In this document: in pieces, positions 30,310 through 39,629 of the stretch | Layout: each line of letters opens with the position of its first letter | Numbering within the stretch: position 1 is the first letter of the stretch | Assembly: GCA_040289295.1 (NCBI GenBank) | Contig: PSLA01000009.1 | Location: 19,932-83,931 of the forward strand | Length of the DNA: 64,000 nucleotides | Direction of reading: 5' to 3' | Source: J051 sp040289295 | GTDB taxonomy: Bacteria > Armatimonadota > Fimbriimonadia > Fimbriimonadales > ATM1 | Notes under the pieces: model-generated | What the model was told of the DNA's origin: nothing | What the model saw: only the letters and a program-made list of their open reading frames with translations | Databases searched by the model: none | Translations under genes and position numbers: made by a program

Positions 30310-32126
30310 ATGCCGGTTCTCACGACTGTCAAGCGGATCTTGCTGGGCGCACCCATTGCGACACGGCACGCGCATCGTCAGCGACTACCTAAGTTCCTTG
30401 CGCTTCCACTGCTTTCGAGCGACACTTTGTCCTCGGTCGCGTATGCGTGCGAAGAGATTCTGCTGGTGCTGATCCTCGCCGGCAGCGTGTCGCTTCAGTA
30501 CGGTATCTAGGCGGCTCTTGCCGTCGCTCTGCTCGTGATCGTCGTCACCACGAGCTACACGCGTCTGGTCTATGCTTATCCTCACGGTGGCGGCGACTAT
30601 GCCGTTGCGAACGAGAACCTTGCGCCCCTTTTCGGCCGCGTTGTTGGCGCTGCGCTGATGGTGGACTACACGGTCACCGTGGCGGTAAGCGTCAGCAGCG
30701 GCGTCTTGGCGATCGTATCCGCGTGGCCCGCGCTTCATCCCTACATAGTGAACATGGACATTGCGGCGGTGCTGCTTCTGGCGTACATCAACCTTCGCGG
30801 CCTTCGCGAGAGCGGCACGGTGTTCTCGTTTCCCATATACTCTTTCGTCGCGCTGATGTTCTTGCTTGTGGGCATCGGCGTGGCGAAGTCTTGGGGTGCA
30901 CCGAAACCGCCCGAATTCCACGAGGCGCAGCAGGCGTTGACGCTGTTCCTATTGCTGCGCGCGTTCGCTGCGGGGTGCGCCGCCCTAACCGGAATTGAGG
31001 CGATCGCGAACGGCGTGCCGGTTTTTAAGGACCCCGCGCCGCGGAACGCATCGCAAACGCTCATCATCCTGGCATGCATCGCGGTTGTCATCTTCATGGG
31101 TGTAACTTGGCTCGCAGTGCACCTCGGCATCACGCCGATGCACACGGGCGAGCCGGGTTACCGCACGGTCGTCGCCCAGGTCGCGGTCGCCATCTTCGGC
31201 GACGGGTTCCTTTTCTTTGCGATTCAAATCGCAACGATGGCGATCCTCATTCTCGCGGCGAACACGTCGTTCGCCGACTTCCCGAGGTTGTGCAGTTTCA
31301 TGGCGATCGACGGCAACCTGCCGAGGCAACTCGCGCTGCTTGGCGACAAGTTGGTGTATCAGAACGGCATTATTTTGCTTGCGCTTGCGTCCGGTTTGCT
31401 CATCGTTCTGTTCCACGGCGACGTCCACAGCCTCATTCCTCTCTATGCGCTTGGCGTGTTTACTGCATTTACGCTTGGACAGGCTGGCATGGTTCGCTAT
31501 CAGTTGAAGAACAAGATGCCCAAGTGGGGAGTGGCGGTTAGCTTCATCGGGATGTGCACAACGGGCCTCGTGTGGTTCATCGTGTTGATTACGAAGTTCA
31601 CCGACGGGGCGTACCTTGTGGCTATCGCGTTCACGACACTTGTTTCGATCTTTACGATGATCCGGCGACACTATGATTACCTTGCGCGAAGCTTGAACCC
31701 TGACCCAGAGTATCGTCCGAAGGCGGCGGACTCCACGGTGATTGTCCTCGTGCCCCGAGTTCACAAAGGGGTTTGCAGGCGCTGGAATACGTGAAGGCGT
31801 TCAGCAAGGACGTTCGCGCTCTACACGTGGTCATCAATCCTGACACCGTGGAAGCGATGAAGCGGGAGTGGGGTCAGTACGTTGGCGACATCCCGCTTGT
31901 GATTCTCGAGTCTCCATACCGCTCGCTGGTTGAGCCAATCGTAGAATACATCGAGGCCGCGATCGAGGAGAAACCTGACAGAATGCTTACCGTTGTCGTG
32001 CCGCAAGCTGTGCCCAAGTACTGGTGGCAGTCCACCCTGCACAATAACTCTGCGGAACCGATTCGGCGAGCGCTTGCGGCGAAGCGTAACATCGTCATTA
32101 CGAACGTGAGGTACTTCTTAAATTGA
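30310..32126 (+). pseudogene. kimA: KimA-type (APC superfamily) potassium permease, disrupted
   Basis: Reads as one protein of about 605 residues close to KimA/YdaO, the c-di-AMP-regulated potassium importer of Firmicutes. It has LSSDTLSSVAYACEEILLVL, YAYPHGGGDYAVANENL and VDYTVTVAVSVSSG, about twelve membrane segments, then a cytosolic USP-like domain with PYRSLVEPIVEYIEA. Two lesions break it. An in-frame TAG at 30508-30510 (QYGI-stop-AALAVALL) sits where one base change would restore TGG. A frameshift near 31771-31774 breaks VHKG from LQALEYVKAF; adding one T to the GTTTG tract restores the expected GVLQAL. Both could be assembly errors or real decay. It is followed by a coupled STAS-USP gene. 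Confidence 0.82.
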
Positions 32127-32944
32127 TCGTAGAGTCCATCAACGGCATTATTAAACTGTCGGGCGACCTGACGTCGAATCAGTGGGAAACGATTCGCACG
32201 GCGGCGAACCTGCTGCGACGACAGCACCGGAAGGGCGTTGTCGTGGACTGTAGCGGCCTCGAAACGGTTACGCACGAAGGCGCACACACGTTCCTCGATA
32301 TGCTTTTGTACATTGAGGCGCAGAACGCACGCATCATCGTGGCGAACGTACCTCCGCACATCGCCGAGGAGATACGCCACGTGCCCGAGGTTCGCTCGCG
32401 TCTCGCAATTGCGAACTCAGTCGAGGAAGCACGAAAGTCTCTCACCGTGCAGCAGAGTTTCTCGGGTGAAACGAAGCGAGAGTCGGCGACGCTTAAGCCC
32501 GCGAGCCACCTCATCGTCGCCCTCTGTGGAGGGCGCGCCGACAGGTTCGCCCTTCCGATTGCGGCGGCGATGGCGCAGATGAGGCAACTCTCGGTGCTCG
32601 TCCTCTATCCGATCATCCTCCAACGTTCCTTGCCGATGACCACGCCGATGCCCGATCAGGAGGAGGCTGCGCAAGAGTCGCTAAAGACGGCGGGCGACTT
32701 CCTGAAGTCGCGCTCGATTCAGTACGAACTGGTGATGAAGCGCGGACGAGAACTGTACGCCGCGATCGAGGAGGTCTCCGCTGCTCAGCAGGAGCGCCTT
32801 GTCATCGTGTCACTCCCAGACCAGGACCAGCGCAAGCGAGAGCCGCAGGCGACTGCCGACCACCTCCTTTCGAGCGTGCACAGCGAACTGGTGCTCGTGC
32901 GTTCACCGCTTGAGGAGCCCCAGCCTAATGGCAAGCACGCGTGA
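32123..32944 (+). CDS. STAS domain fused to a USP-like domain
   Basis: A 273-residue soluble protein. Residues about 1-105 look like a STAS/anti-sigma-antagonist fold (INGIIKLSGDLTSNQWETI, GVVVDCSGLETVTHEGAHTF, ARIIVANVPPHI); the conserved phosphorylatable serine position is occupied by THEGA. Residues about 128-262 look like a universal-stress-protein domain (HLIVALCGGRADRFALPIAA, LSVLVLYPI, ERLVIVSL, SELVLVRSP). Start is TTG 32123, overlapping the kimA stop as TTGA. Its coupling suggests that it controls or is controlled by the permease, whose own tail is USP-like. I know of no characterised protein with this architecture. Confidence 0.65.
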   Translation: MIVESINGIIKLSGDLTSNQWETIRTAANLLRRQHRKGVVVDCSGLETVTHEGAHTFLDMLLYIEAQNARIIVANVPPHIAEEIRHVPEVRSRLAIANSVEEARKSLTVQQSFSGETKRESATLKPASHLIVALCGGRADRFALPIAAAMAQMRQLSVLVLYPIILQRSLPMTTPMPDQEEAAQESLKTAGDFLKSRSIQYELVMKRGRELYAAIEEVSAAQQERLVIVSLPDQDQRKREPQATADHLLSSVHSELVLVRSPLEEPQPNGKHA

Positions 32945-32956
32945 GGCGTCGCGATG

Positions 32957-33004
32957 CTGCTGCCCGCACCCCAACCCTCTCCCACAGTGAGAGGGAGTTG
33001 TGGG
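32957..33004. repeat. Palindromic repeat family B, copy 3
   Basis: Starts CTGCTGCCCGCACCCCAACC, with stem CCCTCTCCC / GAGAGGG and tail AGTTGTGGG. It lies between the STAS-USP gene and hutU. Confidence 0.85.
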
Positions 33005-33081
33005 AAGCGCGGGCGAGCGGCTGCGTTGGGCGCCAATGTCGGAAGGCTCCGAACCGCTCGCCCATGGCCCCCTAGGCGAAC

Positions 33082-33087
33082 CATAAT
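33082..33087 (+). promoter_or_regulatory. TA-like box of hutU
   Basis: CATAAT with seven bases before the hutU ATG at 33095; no Shine-Dalgarno sequence. Confidence 0.45.
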
Positions 33088-33094
33088 CAGTAGC

Positions 33095-34804
33095 ATGCCG
33101 ACCGTAGCGACGCAAATCGAGGAGATTCTTGCAAGCGATAAGCCCATATACGTCAGCGCTCCCCGTGGGGAGACGCTCAACTGCAAGGGCTGGGTCCAAG
33201 AGGCTGCCTTGCGAATGCTGCTGAACAACCTCGACCCCGAGGTGGCGGAAAAGCCGCTTGAACTGGTGGTCTACGGCGGCATCGGTAAGGCTGCTCGCAA
33301 CTGGTCGTGCCTCAAGGCGATCGTGCGATGCCTGCTGAACCTAAAGGACGAGGAGACGCTGCTCGTCCAGAGCGGGAAGCCAGTCGGCATACTCGATTCG
33401 CACCGCGACGCGCCGCGTGTGCTCCTGGCGAATTCGAACCTCGTCCCCCGCTGGGCAACGTGGGAGGTGTTTCGCGAGTTGGACCGCAAGGGCCTCATTA
33501 TGTTTGGCCAGATGACGGCAGGCTCTTGGATCTATATCGGCACACAGGGCATCCTCCAAGGAACGTACGAGACGTTCGCCTCGCTCGCGCGGATCCACTT
33601 CGACGGCACGCTTGCCGGTCGGCTCGTCGTTACCTCCGGCTTGGGAGGTATGGGCGGCGCGCAACCGCTTGCGATTACGATGAACGGCGGTGTTGCCCTT
33701 TGCATCGAGGTTGACCCCTCGCGCATTCGAAGGAGGATGGAGACGAAATACCTCGACCGCTCCACCGAATCTCTCGACGAAGCACTGGCGTTGTGTGCCG
33801 AAGCAAAGGAGAGTCAGCGGCCGCTCAGCGTCGGCTTGTGCGCCAACGCTGCGGATGTGATTCCCGAACTTGTCAGACGCGGCGTTACACCCGACGCGCT
33901 AACCGACCAGACGAGCGCGCACGACGTCCTGAACGGCTACGTTCCGAACGGCTTCACCCTTGAGCAAGCCGAGCGAATGCGCAAGGAGGAACCAGATCGC
34001 TACATCCGAGAAGCAAATCGCGCCATATGCGAGCACGTTTCCGCAATGCTCGAGTTGCAGAAGCGGGGCGCAGCGACCTTCGATTACGGCAACAACATTC
34101 GCCAGGTCGCGAAGGATAACGGAGTCAGCAACGCTTTCGACTTTCCCGGATTTGTCCCCGCCTACGTTCGGCCGCTGTTCTGCGAAGGCAAGGGTCCCTT
34201 CCGGTGGGCAGCCCTGAGCGGCGCCCCGAGTGACATCGCCGCGATAGATGAGGCGATCCTCAGCGAGTTCCGCGAGGATGAGGCTCTCTGCCGATGGATT
34301 CGCTTGGCGGCGGAGAGGGTCGAGTTCCAAGGGCTCCCGGCGCGCATCTGCTGGCTAGGCCTGGGCGACCGCGTGCGCCTTGGGCTGCTGATGAACCGCA
34401 TGGTCGCCGAAGGGCGGATCAGAGCGCCGATCGTCATTGGGCGCGACCACCTTGACACCGGAAGCGTAGCCTCGCCGAACCGTGAAACCGAGTCGATGCG
34501 CGACGGAAGCGACGCCGTAAGCGACTGGGTGTTTCTGAACGCTCTCATCAACGCGGTGGGCGGCGCTTCCTGGGTCTCCGTACATCACGGAGGCGGCGTC
34601 GGCATGGGCTATGCGCAGCATGCAGGCATGGTTATCGTCGCCGACGGCAGCGCGGAGGCAGAGGCGCGGCTGAGGCGCGTGTTGCACACCGACCCCGCTA
34701 CCGGCGTGCTCAGACACGCAGACGCAGGGTACGAAAAAGCGATCGAGACGGCGAAGAACAAGGGCTTGCTGATGCCGATGCGCGAAGAGGATGCGGGTAG
34801 TTAG
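33095..34804 (+). CDS. hutU: Urocanate hydratase
   Basis: Second step of histidine breakdown, hydrating urocanate to imidazolonepropionate with tightly bound NAD. The 569-residue protein has LVVYGGIGKAARNW, QSGKPVG, the NAD-binding TSGLGGMGGAQPLA, LTDQTSAHD, and the C-terminal HHGGGVGMGYAQHAG active-site loop. It is full length. It heads a tight cluster hutU - EEP-family gene - hutI - arsC. hutH (histidine ammonia-lyase) and the last-step enzyme are not in the window. The start is set by the TA box; upstream in-frame sequence is translated repeat. Confidence 0.96.
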   Translation: MPTVATQIEEILASDKPIYVSAPRGETLNCKGWVQEAALRMLLNNLDPEVAEKPLELVVYGGIGKAARNWSCLKAIVRCLLNLKDEETLLVQSGKPVGILDSHRDAPRVLLANSNLVPRWATWEVFRELDRKGLIMFGQMTAGSWIYIGTQGILQGTYETFASLARIHFDGTLAGRLVVTSGLGGMGGAQPLAITMNGGVALCIEVDPSRIRRRMETKYLDRSTESLDEALALCAEAKESQRPLSVGLCANAADVIPELVRRGVTPDALTDQTSAHDVLNGYVPNGFTLEQAERMRKEEPDRYIREANRAICEHVSAMLELQKRGAATFDYGNNIRQVAKDNGVSNAFDFPGFVPAYVRPLFCEGKGPFRWAALSGAPSDIAAIDEAILSEFREDEALCRWIRLAAERVEFQGLPARICWLGLGDRVRLGLLMNRMVAEGRIRAPIVIGRDHLDTGSVASPNRETESMRDGSDAVSDWVFLNALINAVGGASWVSVHHGGGVGMGYAQHAGMVIVADGSAEAEARLRRVLHTDPATGVLRHADAGYEKAIETAKNKGLLMPMREEDAGS

Positions 34805-35786
34805 TACCGCCCGCCTTATCGTCGGGGTTCTCTCGCCCGCGCTCGGTGTCGCGATGCTGTTCGCTTTCAGTTCTCGACCGGACTCGCTCGCGGCTGTAAC
34901 CGTCGTGCCGGTGTGGGTGTGGTTTCTGTTTGGCGTCGTGCTCTCCTTGCTCTCAGGTCGAGCGGGCGGGGGAAAACTGCTCGCAGCAGGCATGTCCGCG
35001 TGGCTGTTGTTCTTCGTGCTCTATGCGCCGGAGCTGCGGTCGCTCCTTCGATTCCCGATTCATAACGACGCCGAGTGGCAGGCTGCGAAGAAAGAGGGAA
35101 GCGCCGTGCGTGTGGTTACCCTCAACTGCTTCGTTGGTACCCGCGGCGCGGTAGAGGAAGCGCTGTCCCAGGATGCGGAAATCGTGATGGTGCAAGAGAT
35201 TCCTCCCCCTCGCGAGCTCCTCGCGATGTGTAAACGACAGCAGAAGCAACCATGGGATGTTGTGTGGGGCAACGACGTAGCGATACTGTTTCGCGGCGAA
35301 CTTTTGGAGCAGCGCGCCATCGAAGGCACGCACGGTGTCGGCGCGCTCATCCGACTGCCGAGCGGCGAGCGATTGCTCACCGTTACGTTTCGTCTGCAAA
35401 GCGCGGTGTTCAATGCCAACTTGTTTCTTCCGTCTGTCTGGCAGAGGCACACCGCTAACCGACACTCGCGGAGAAAGGAGTTGCGCGCCGTCGCTAAGTT
35501 CGTTTTGTCGTTTCCAAGGGATGTTCCAGTCGTGCTTGGCGGCGACTTCAACGCCCCGGTAGGGGACCCCATTTTTGAAGAGATGCCCAAAGAGCTTCGC
35601 GACGCGTTTGAGGAAGCAGGCAGCGGTTGGGGAAACACCATCTTTAACTCGTTCCCGATTCACCGCATTGACAGAGTGTTCGTTTCGTCGCACTTCAAAT
35701 GCATCAGGGTGCGTGCCCTGAAGACCGAGCACTCAGACCATAGGTTGGTTAGCGCTGACCTTGTGCTTGAGGAGAAAGGAACATGA
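34791..35786 (+). CDS. Membrane-anchored endonuclease/exonuclease/phosphatase-family protein
   Basis: A 331-residue protein. The first 80 residues contain two or three hydrophobic segments (LIVGVLSPALGVAMLFAF, VVPVWVWFLFGVVLSLLSG, WLLFFVLYAPEL). The remainder is an EEP fold with VRVVTLNCFVG, IVMVQEIPPP, DVVWGNDVAILFR, VVLGGDFNAPVGDP and the terminal EHSDHRLVSADL. The metal and catalytic residues Asn, Glu, Asp-Asn and Asp-His are all present. It overlaps hutU by 14 bases and hutI by four, so it is expressed with histidine catabolism. Its substrate (phosphodiester, lipid or nucleic acid) is unknown. Confidence 0.82.
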   Translation: MRVVSTARLIVGVLSPALGVAMLFAFSSRPDSLAAVTVVPVWVWFLFGVVLSLLSGRAGGGKLLAAGMSAWLLFFVLYAPELRSLLRFPIHNDAEWQAAKKEGSAVRVVTLNCFVGTRGAVEEALSQDAEIVMVQEIPPPRELLAMCKRQQKQPWDVVWGNDVAILFRGELLEQRAIEGTHGVGALIRLPSGERLLTVTFRLQSAVFNANLFLPSVWQRHTANRHSRRKELRAVAKFVLSFPRDVPVVLGGDFNAPVGDPIFEEMPKELRDAFEEAGSGWGNTIFNSFPIHRIDRVFVSSHFKCIRVRALKTEHSDHRLVSADLVLEEKGT

Positions 35787-37024
35787 GCGTGCGCTTGTTC
35801 GGCCCAATTCGGGAACTGCATACCCTCGCGGGTGATCGAGCACCGCGAAGAGGCGAGTCCATGCGAACGACCGGCAGAGCAGAGAGTGCAGGAATCGCCG
35901 TTAGCAATGGCGTGGTGCTTGACGTCGGCTCCTGGCGCACGCTACGCAGGCGCTTCGGGGACGCGGAGCAGGTGCCGATCGAAGGTGAGTTGGTGACGCC
36001 CGGGTTCGTTGACCCGCACACGCACCTCATTTGGGTGGGCGATCGCAGCGATGAATTCCTTCGCAGATGCGCCGGGGAATCGTATCAACAGATAGCAAAA
36101 CAGGGAGGGGGAATAACCTCGACGATGCGCGCGGTTGAGAACGCGTCTGTCAAGACGCTGGCAGCAGAAACCCTCGTTCGTGCTCGATTGTTGCTTCAAT
36201 TAGGCACCACGACCGTTGAGGTTAAGGCAAGTTACGGCTCATCCGTGGAGTCTTGCAAGCATGAGCTGGATGCGCTCGCTCGAGTGCTCCGACGAACGGC
36301 GCAACGACTCGTGGTCACGTTTATGGGTGCTCACGTTGTTCCGCCGGGCTGGTCGCGATCGAAATGGATTCGCGCCATCATTGACAATCTCTTACCCCTC
36401 GCCGCCGCGCACCCGGCAAAGGTTTCGTTCCAAGACGCATTTTGCGAAGAAGGCGCGTTCTCCGTTCAGGAGTGCCGGCGCGTTCTGAGAGCGGGGTCGC
36501 GACTGGGGCTTGTACCGAAGCTGCACTGCGACGAGTTCACCGCCCTCGGCGGCGTCGAGATGGCGTGCTCTCTTGGCGCGGCAAGTTGCGACCATCTGCT
36601 CATGAGCGGCCAGCGCGAGTTTGCCGCTCTCGCGCGCTCCACAACTATGGCCGTAGTGATGCCCGGCACGGCGTTCTTCTTGGATAAGCCGTACGCGGAC
36701 GCACGCACTATGGTTGATGCAGGTTGCGCGCTTGCACTCGGTAGTGATTTCAATCCAGGAAGTGCGATGACGCCGTCTATGCTGTTCGCAATGGGTCTCG
36801 CCGTGTCGAGGATGGGGTTGTCTGTCGACGAGGCGTTGTGCGCAGCGACGGTGAACGCCGCTCATGCTCTGCGCGGCGCGGTACCCGCATCCCTCGGAAC
36901 GCTAACGCCAGGCGCACCAGCTGACTTCTGCGCTTGGCCGGTCGACTCGCTTAATGAATTGGTTTACGGCTTTGCCTTCCTTCGCCCAAGCGCCGTATTC
37001 ATCTCGGGTCGTAAGGTTTGCTGA
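35783..37024 (+). CDS. hutI: Imidazolonepropionase
   Basis: Third step of histidine degradation, opening the imidazolone ring to N-formimino-glutamate. The 413-residue amidohydrolase shows the metal ligands in PGFVDPHTHLIW, the substrate segment RCAGESYQQIAKQGGGITST, GTTTVEVKASYGSS, TFMGAHVVP, KLHCDEFTALGG and ALGSDFNPGSAMTPSM. Length is normal. The ATGA overlap with the preceding gene and the TGATG overlap with arsC make a four-gene coupled cluster. Confidence 0.95.
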   Translation: MSVRLFGPIRELHTLAGDRAPRRGESMRTTGRAESAGIAVSNGVVLDVGSWRTLRRRFGDAEQVPIEGELVTPGFVDPHTHLIWVGDRSDEFLRRCAGESYQQIAKQGGGITSTMRAVENASVKTLAAETLVRARLLLQLGTTTVEVKASYGSSVESCKHELDALARVLRRTAQRLVVTFMGAHVVPPGWSRSKWIRAIIDNLLPLAAAHPAKVSFQDAFCEEGAFSVQECRRVLRAGSRLGLVPKLHCDEFTALGGVEMACSLGAASCDHLLMSGQREFAALARSTTMAVVMPGTAFFLDKPYADARTMVDAGCALALGSDFNPGSAMTPSMLFAMGLAVSRMGLSVDEALCAATVNAAHALRGAVPASLGTLTPGAPADFCAWPVDSLNELVYGFAFLRPSAVFISGRKVC

Positions 37025-37434
37025 TGCGGATCTTGGTGCTGTGTACGGGCAACGTGGCGCGGTCGCAGATGGCCGCGGCGTTTCTTAGAGAGCTGCTGCG
37101 GGATAGAGCCGAGGTCTTCTCAGCAGGGAGCCGGCCTGAGGTGCAACTCTGGCAGCCGGTTGTCGACGCGATGGCGGAGGTGGGCATTGACATCAGTTCC
37201 GAGCGGCCAAAAAGCGTCAGCGAGTTTGAGGGCGTTGAATTCGACTGGGTGATAACGGTTTGTGATTCTGCTCATCATGCCTGCCCGGTTGGCCCGCCCT
37301 CCGCCAGGCGGCTTCATCGTGCGTTTCCCGACCCACGCGCCCTCGCGGCACAAGCGGGCGACCCGACAGCCGTTGTTCGTGATATTAGGGAACAAATCCG
37401 GGAATGGGCTGAGTCGTTTGTCGCCGAGATGTGA
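37024..37434 (+). CDS. Arsenate reductase / low-molecular-weight phosphatase family
   Basis: A 136-residue protein of the thioredoxin-linked ArsC (LMW-PTP fold) family. The P-loop CTGNVARSQMA holds the nucleophilic Cys with Arg-Ser, and the second redox cysteine region is VCDSAHHACPV. FPDPRA near residue 105 holds the general-acid aspartate. These cysteines favour arsenate reductase over protein-tyrosine phosphatase. Its ATG overlaps the hutI stop (TGATG). No other ars gene is present. Immediately downstream is tRNA-Thr. Confidence 0.82.
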   Translation: MRILVLCTGNVARSQMAAAFLRELLRDRAEVFSAGSRPEVQLWQPVVDAMAEVGIDISSERPKSVSEFEGVEFDWVITVCDSAHHACPVGPPSARRLHRAFPDPRALAAQAGDPTAVVRDIREQIREWAESFVAEM

Positions 37435-37477
37435 GGCGGTTCGGAACTTGATCGCCGGGTAAACTTGCGCGCAGTGA

Positions 37478-37552
37478 GCCGGCGTAGCTCAGTGGTAGAG
37501 CAGCTGTTTTGTAAACAGCGGGTCGCGGGTTCGAATCCTGTCGCCGGCTCCA
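37478..37552 (+). tRNA. tRNA-Thr (anticodon TGT)
   Basis: A 75-base cloverleaf with encoded CCA. Acceptor GCCGGCG pairs with CGCCGGC. D-arm GCTCAGTGGTAGAGC. Anticodon arm GCTGT-TTTGTAA-ACAGC with TGT. T-arm around GGGTTCGAATCC. Discriminator T, then CCA at 37550-37552. A TAAACT box lies 12 bases upstream (37460-37465). Confidence 0.97.
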
Positions 37553-37665
37553 CCTTATCTTAGCGCAGGAGCAGCCGAGTCTTTTCCGTCGCGTTTTGAG
37601 CCCGTCACGTCGCCACGTGGCAAGCCAACAGAGGCAGGGTGTTGAACGTGGAGGTTACATAAATG

Positions 37666-37693
37666 CAGGGCGTTCCAACAGGCGGACGCCCTG
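37666..37693. terminator. Hairpin between convergent tRNA-Thr and GH127
   Basis: An 8-bp inverted repeat CAGGGCGT / ACGCCCTG with a 12-base loop, lying between two converging transcripts. There is no strong T tract on either side, so a terminator role is tentative. Confidence 0.3.
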
Positions 37694-37752
37694 TCTATCG
37701 CGGAGCGCGTGGCTCACTTGTATGGACGAGCCGACGACGCATAAGGTTCGCC

Positions 37753-39600
37753 TCACTTCCTGCGGTCCTCCAGCGGGGTCGGGGTGGCCGGAATCCAGAC
37801 GCGCATGGGCGCCTGCGCACCGTGCCCCCAAAAGGCATAGGGAATCAACCGTAGGCGCGATGCTTTCCCCTTGTCCGGCGACCAGTAAAGGTCCTGCCCG
37901 TGCGCGACGCAGCACTGAAGGCACACCATCGGTGCCGTGTTGTCCAGTGTCGGCTCAGGTGGACCATCGTTGGCTGCGGCATTGAGCGAGGCGGAGGCGG
38001 CCGCGAAGTCGCCCTCAAGGCAATACACTACCGGCCCTCGCAGAACGCAGAACTTTCCCCGGCAGGATGCGACCTCGGGATGGGCGATCAGCGCCTTCGG
38101 GGTCATTGGAATCTCGATACGCACCACATCTCCGGTGCGCCACCGCCTTCGGAGAGCTTGGTTTCCGTCGCCGATGGCGGCTTCATCGTTCACGAAGACG
38201 CTCATCGCGTCCGCCCATGCCGGCATGCGGAGGGTGAGGTTCATCTCGCGTGGCGCCTCGCCTTCAAACGCAATCCTGATCGCTCCACTCCATGGATGCT
38301 GCGACTCGATGGTTGCCCGCAACTCGCCGCCCTCGACTGGCAGGCGCGTTCGCGACGCCATCGGAATGCGCAGGGCGAGCCCTGATTCATTGTGTGCCCA
38401 CACGTAGCGCGCGACCTGAGCGACCAACCGCGCATAGTTGGGCGGGCAGCAGGCGCACCGAAACCACGGCTTCCTCCTGTGCGAGCCATCGTCTTCGAGT
38501 GGGTTGTCGTAGAAGAATAGCGTACCGTCGAGCGATGCCCCCGCAGCGACTGCGTTGTAGAGCGTGCGTTCAAGAGCGTCAACATACTTGGCCTCACCAG
38601 TGAGGCGCGCCATGCGCTCGCACCACATCACGAAAGCGATCGACGCACACGTCTCCTGATATGCCGTGCGGTTCGGCAGGTCGAAATCACGCGTGAAGCC
38701 TTCGTTCTGTTCCGACGATCCGAATCCGCCGGTTACGTACATGCGGCGCCCCGTTGTGTGCTCCCAAATACCTGCGAGCACGTCTCGCATCGAGAGGTCG
38801 CTCTCGATACGCGCAAGGTCGGTTGCGGCGCACATGAGGTGCAGCGCGCGGACTGCGTGCCCTTCGAGCACTTTGAGGTTGCATATCGGCACGCGGTCCA
38901 GCCAGTAAGTCCCGTCGTACTCTTGTTCTGGGATGCCGTGTTCTTTAGCAAAGAAGTGCGATCCTCGGCGGTTGAGGAACTCGCGCGCGAGCGCGAGCGC
39001 CGACTCTTCGCCAGTAACCTCGTAGTACCGAATCAGCGCCAACTCCAGTTCGGGATGCCCGGGATATCCGGGACGGCCACGCGAGAGGAACTCCTCCGTT
39101 AGATGCGCGACCGCCCGCCGTGCCACATTCATCAGTGTGCTGTCGGGCGCGACGTCCCGATGCGCGAGCGCCGCCTCGATCAGGTGTCCCATGCAATACA
39201 GCTCGTGCGCGTCACGAAGGTTCGTGTACCGCTGGTCGGGTGCGTTTACGGTGAACCAGGTGTTGATGTAACCGTCCTCGGATTGCGCGCTCGCAACAAG
39301 TTCGATCAAGACGTCAAGTTGTGGCTTCCATGGCGGAGAGGCGTAGAGGCGCAAGGCAAGCGCCGCCGCTTCGAGCGCCTTGTAGAGGTCAGAGTCCATA
39401 TACACTGGTCCGCGAAACCCTTCGCGCTTGCCCTGAGCTGCGAGACGGAAGTTGTCGACGTTTCCCGCCTGCTCCAATTGCTTGAACAGGTGCGGAACGG
39501 TGCGCTCGACAAGAGCGCGGCAACGCGGCGCCCAGAACGGGTCGCTCAGCTCCACGCACTCTTGCGAGACCGGGTCCATCTCCGCCGAATAGCCTACCAC
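37753..39600 (-). CDS. Glycoside hydrolase family 127 (beta-L-arabinofuranosidase-like)
   Basis: A 615-residue (alpha/alpha)6-barrel protein of the DUF1680/GH127 family. Diagnostic segments are FRGPVYMDSDLYKALEAAAL, YTNLRDAHELYCMGHLIEAA, MYVTGGFGS, the catalytic and zinc-binding FRCACCPPNYARL (cysteine nucleophile and ligands) and VRIEIPMTPKAL in the C-terminal beta domain. No signal peptide, so it probably acts in the cytoplasm on imported oligosaccharides. Start may be GTG 39600 or ATG 39579 (seven codons in). No sugar transporter or regulator is adjacent; it is divergent from the E2 gene. Confidence 0.9.
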   Translation of the reverse strand: MVGYSAEMDPVSQECVELSDPFWAPRCRALVERTVPHLFKQLEQAGNVDNFRLAAQGKREGFRGPVYMDSDLYKALEAAALALRLYASPPWKPQLDVLIELVASAQSEDGYINTWFTVNAPDQRYTNLRDAHELYCMGHLIEAALAHRDVAPDSTLMNVARRAVAHLTEEFLSRGRPGYPGHPELELALIRYYEVTGEESALALAREFLNRRGSHFFAKEHGIPEQEYDGTYWLDRVPICNLKVLEGHAVRALHLMCAATDLARIESDLSMRDVLAGIWEHTTGRRMYVTGGFGSSEQNEGFTRDFDLPNRTAYQETCASIAFVMWCERMARLTGEAKYVDALERTLYNAVAAGASLDGTLFFYDNPLEDDGSHRRKPWFRCACCPPNYARLVAQVARYVWAHNESGLALRIPMASRTRLPVEGGELRATIESQHPWSGAIRIAFEGEAPREMNLTLRMPAWADAMSVFVNDEAAIGDGNQALRRRWRTGDVVRIEIPMTPKALIAHPEVASCRGKFCVLRGPVVYCLEGDFAAASASLNAAANDGPPEPTLDNTAPMVCLQCCVAHGQDLYWSPDKGKASRLRLIPYAFWGHGAQAPMRVWIPATPTPLEDRRK

Positions 39601-39629
39601 CGGCGCGGAAGGCCGCGCGCTGCATCGGA

